From: DAOMOD01 sp964526035 | GTDB lineage: Bacteria; Pseudomonadota; Gammaproteobacteria; Xanthomonadales; BPKI01 | Direction of reading: 5' to 3' | NCBI GenBank assembly: GCA_964526035.1 | Contig: CAZGKE010000199.1 | Span: 1 to 5,762, forward strand | DNA length: 5,762 nucleotides | Part shown: in pieces, positions 5,370 to 5,762 of the stretch | Numbering within the stretch: the first letter of the stretch is position 1 | Layout of the letters: each line of letters opens with the position of its first letter | Translations under genes and position numbers: made by a program | Notes under the pieces: model-generated | Seen by the model: only the letters and a program-made list of their open reading frames with translations | What the model was told of the DNA's origin: nothing | Databases searched by the model: none

Positions 5370-5762
5370 ATGACGAACCCCAACCCGATGCTGGCGCCAG
5401 TGGTCGCGCTGGTCGCCTGGACCCTGGTGATGTGGCTTTGGATGTACGCCACGCGCATTCCGGCCATCGTCGAGGCGCGCATGCGCCTGAACCGGAATGC
5501 GCCGCGCGGCGAGCAGATGAATCAGTTGCCCCCGCGAGTGCGCTGGAAGGCGGACAACTACAACCATCTGATGGAAATCCCCACCGCCTTCTACGCCCTT
5601 GCTCTGGTCCTGGCCGTGGTTGGCGACACCAGCGCGCTTAGCGTCGGATTGGCCTGGACGTTTGTCGGCCTGCGCGTGGTGCACAGCCTGTGGCAAGCCA
5701 TCTTCAACGTGATCCCGGTGCGCTTTGCGCTGTTCGTGCTGTCGACGTTGCCGTTGTTCGGA
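5370..5762 (+). CDS. MAPEG-family integral membrane protein (3' end beyond the window)
   Basis: The first 131 residues of a small membrane protein; the frame is open to the right edge and its stop is outside. MAPEG proteins (membrane-associated proteins in eicosanoid and glutathione metabolism) are four-helix membrane proteins that usually form trimers; some are glutathione transferases, while most bacterial members have no known substrate. Visible parts are a hydrophobic helix at about 8-28, a polar loop with basic residues at 29-62, a second helix at about 70-85 and a third from about 90 to 112, with a fourth starting at about 117. Family hallmarks are N65-x-x-x-E69 with P71 and F74 at the start of helix 2, then R102, H105-S106, N113 and R118 around helix 3. 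Usual family length is about 130-150, so little is missing. It is transcribed away from the lamin-tail gene, and nothing here ties it to the surface proteins. Confidence 0.88.
   Translation, partial: MTNPNPMLAPVVALVAWTLVMWLWMYATRIPAIVEARMRLNRNAPRGEQMNQLPPRVRWKADNYNHLMEIPTAFYALALVLAVVGDTSALSVGLAWTFVGLRVVHSLWQAIFNVIPVRFALFVLSTLPLFG

Noticed and set aside
1..5762. A defence island, CRISPR array, toxin-antitoxin pair or mobile element
   Set aside because: No direct-repeat array, transposase, integrase, nuclease or small paired genes are present; the content is two exported proteins and a membrane protein.

Overview
The window is GC-rich and holds three protein-coding genes, two complete and one cut by the right edge. 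All three encode envelope or exported proteins. The gene style suggests a gammaproteobacterium of the Xanthomonadales/Lysobacterales type: strong GC bias at third positions, a secreted protein ending in a 'VFANGFE' tail, a surface protein with DUF11 domains and an IPTL-CTERM-like tail, and GTAG-headed REP-like palindromes between genes. This placement is inference from family habits, not a search result.

Layout from left to right. Positions 1-377 hold no gene I can support, but are unusually rich in distinct perfect inverted repeats. Positions 378-2087 (minus strand) encode a 569-residue exported protein: signal peptide, beta-propeller-like region, two DUF11 domains, then a hydrophobic tail with an Arg-rich end. 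Positions 2088-2549 are an intergenic stretch with a perfect 12-bp tandem duplication over the ribosome binding site of the DUF11 gene and a cluster of REP-like hairpins. Positions 2550-5129 (minus strand, GTG start) encode an 859-residue secreted protein: signal peptide, two tandem lamin-tail domains, an Ig/cadherin-like domain, a DUF3616-like propeller, and the GFE tail. Positions 5130-5369 are a divergent intergenic region with one clear inverted repeat. From 5370 to the right edge (plus strand) is the first 131 codons of a MAPEG-family membrane protein with a strong ribosome binding site.

The two minus-strand genes point the same way, but the 462-bp gap with its palindromes argues for separate transcription units. 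Both products look destined for the cell surface or medium, with different C-terminal tails, so they may use different anchoring or export routes. The MAPEG gene is divergent and probably unrelated. I see no defence system, mobile element with a transposase, CRISPR array, tRNA or rRNA. The most interesting non-coding content is the palindrome clusters flanking the DUF11 gene.
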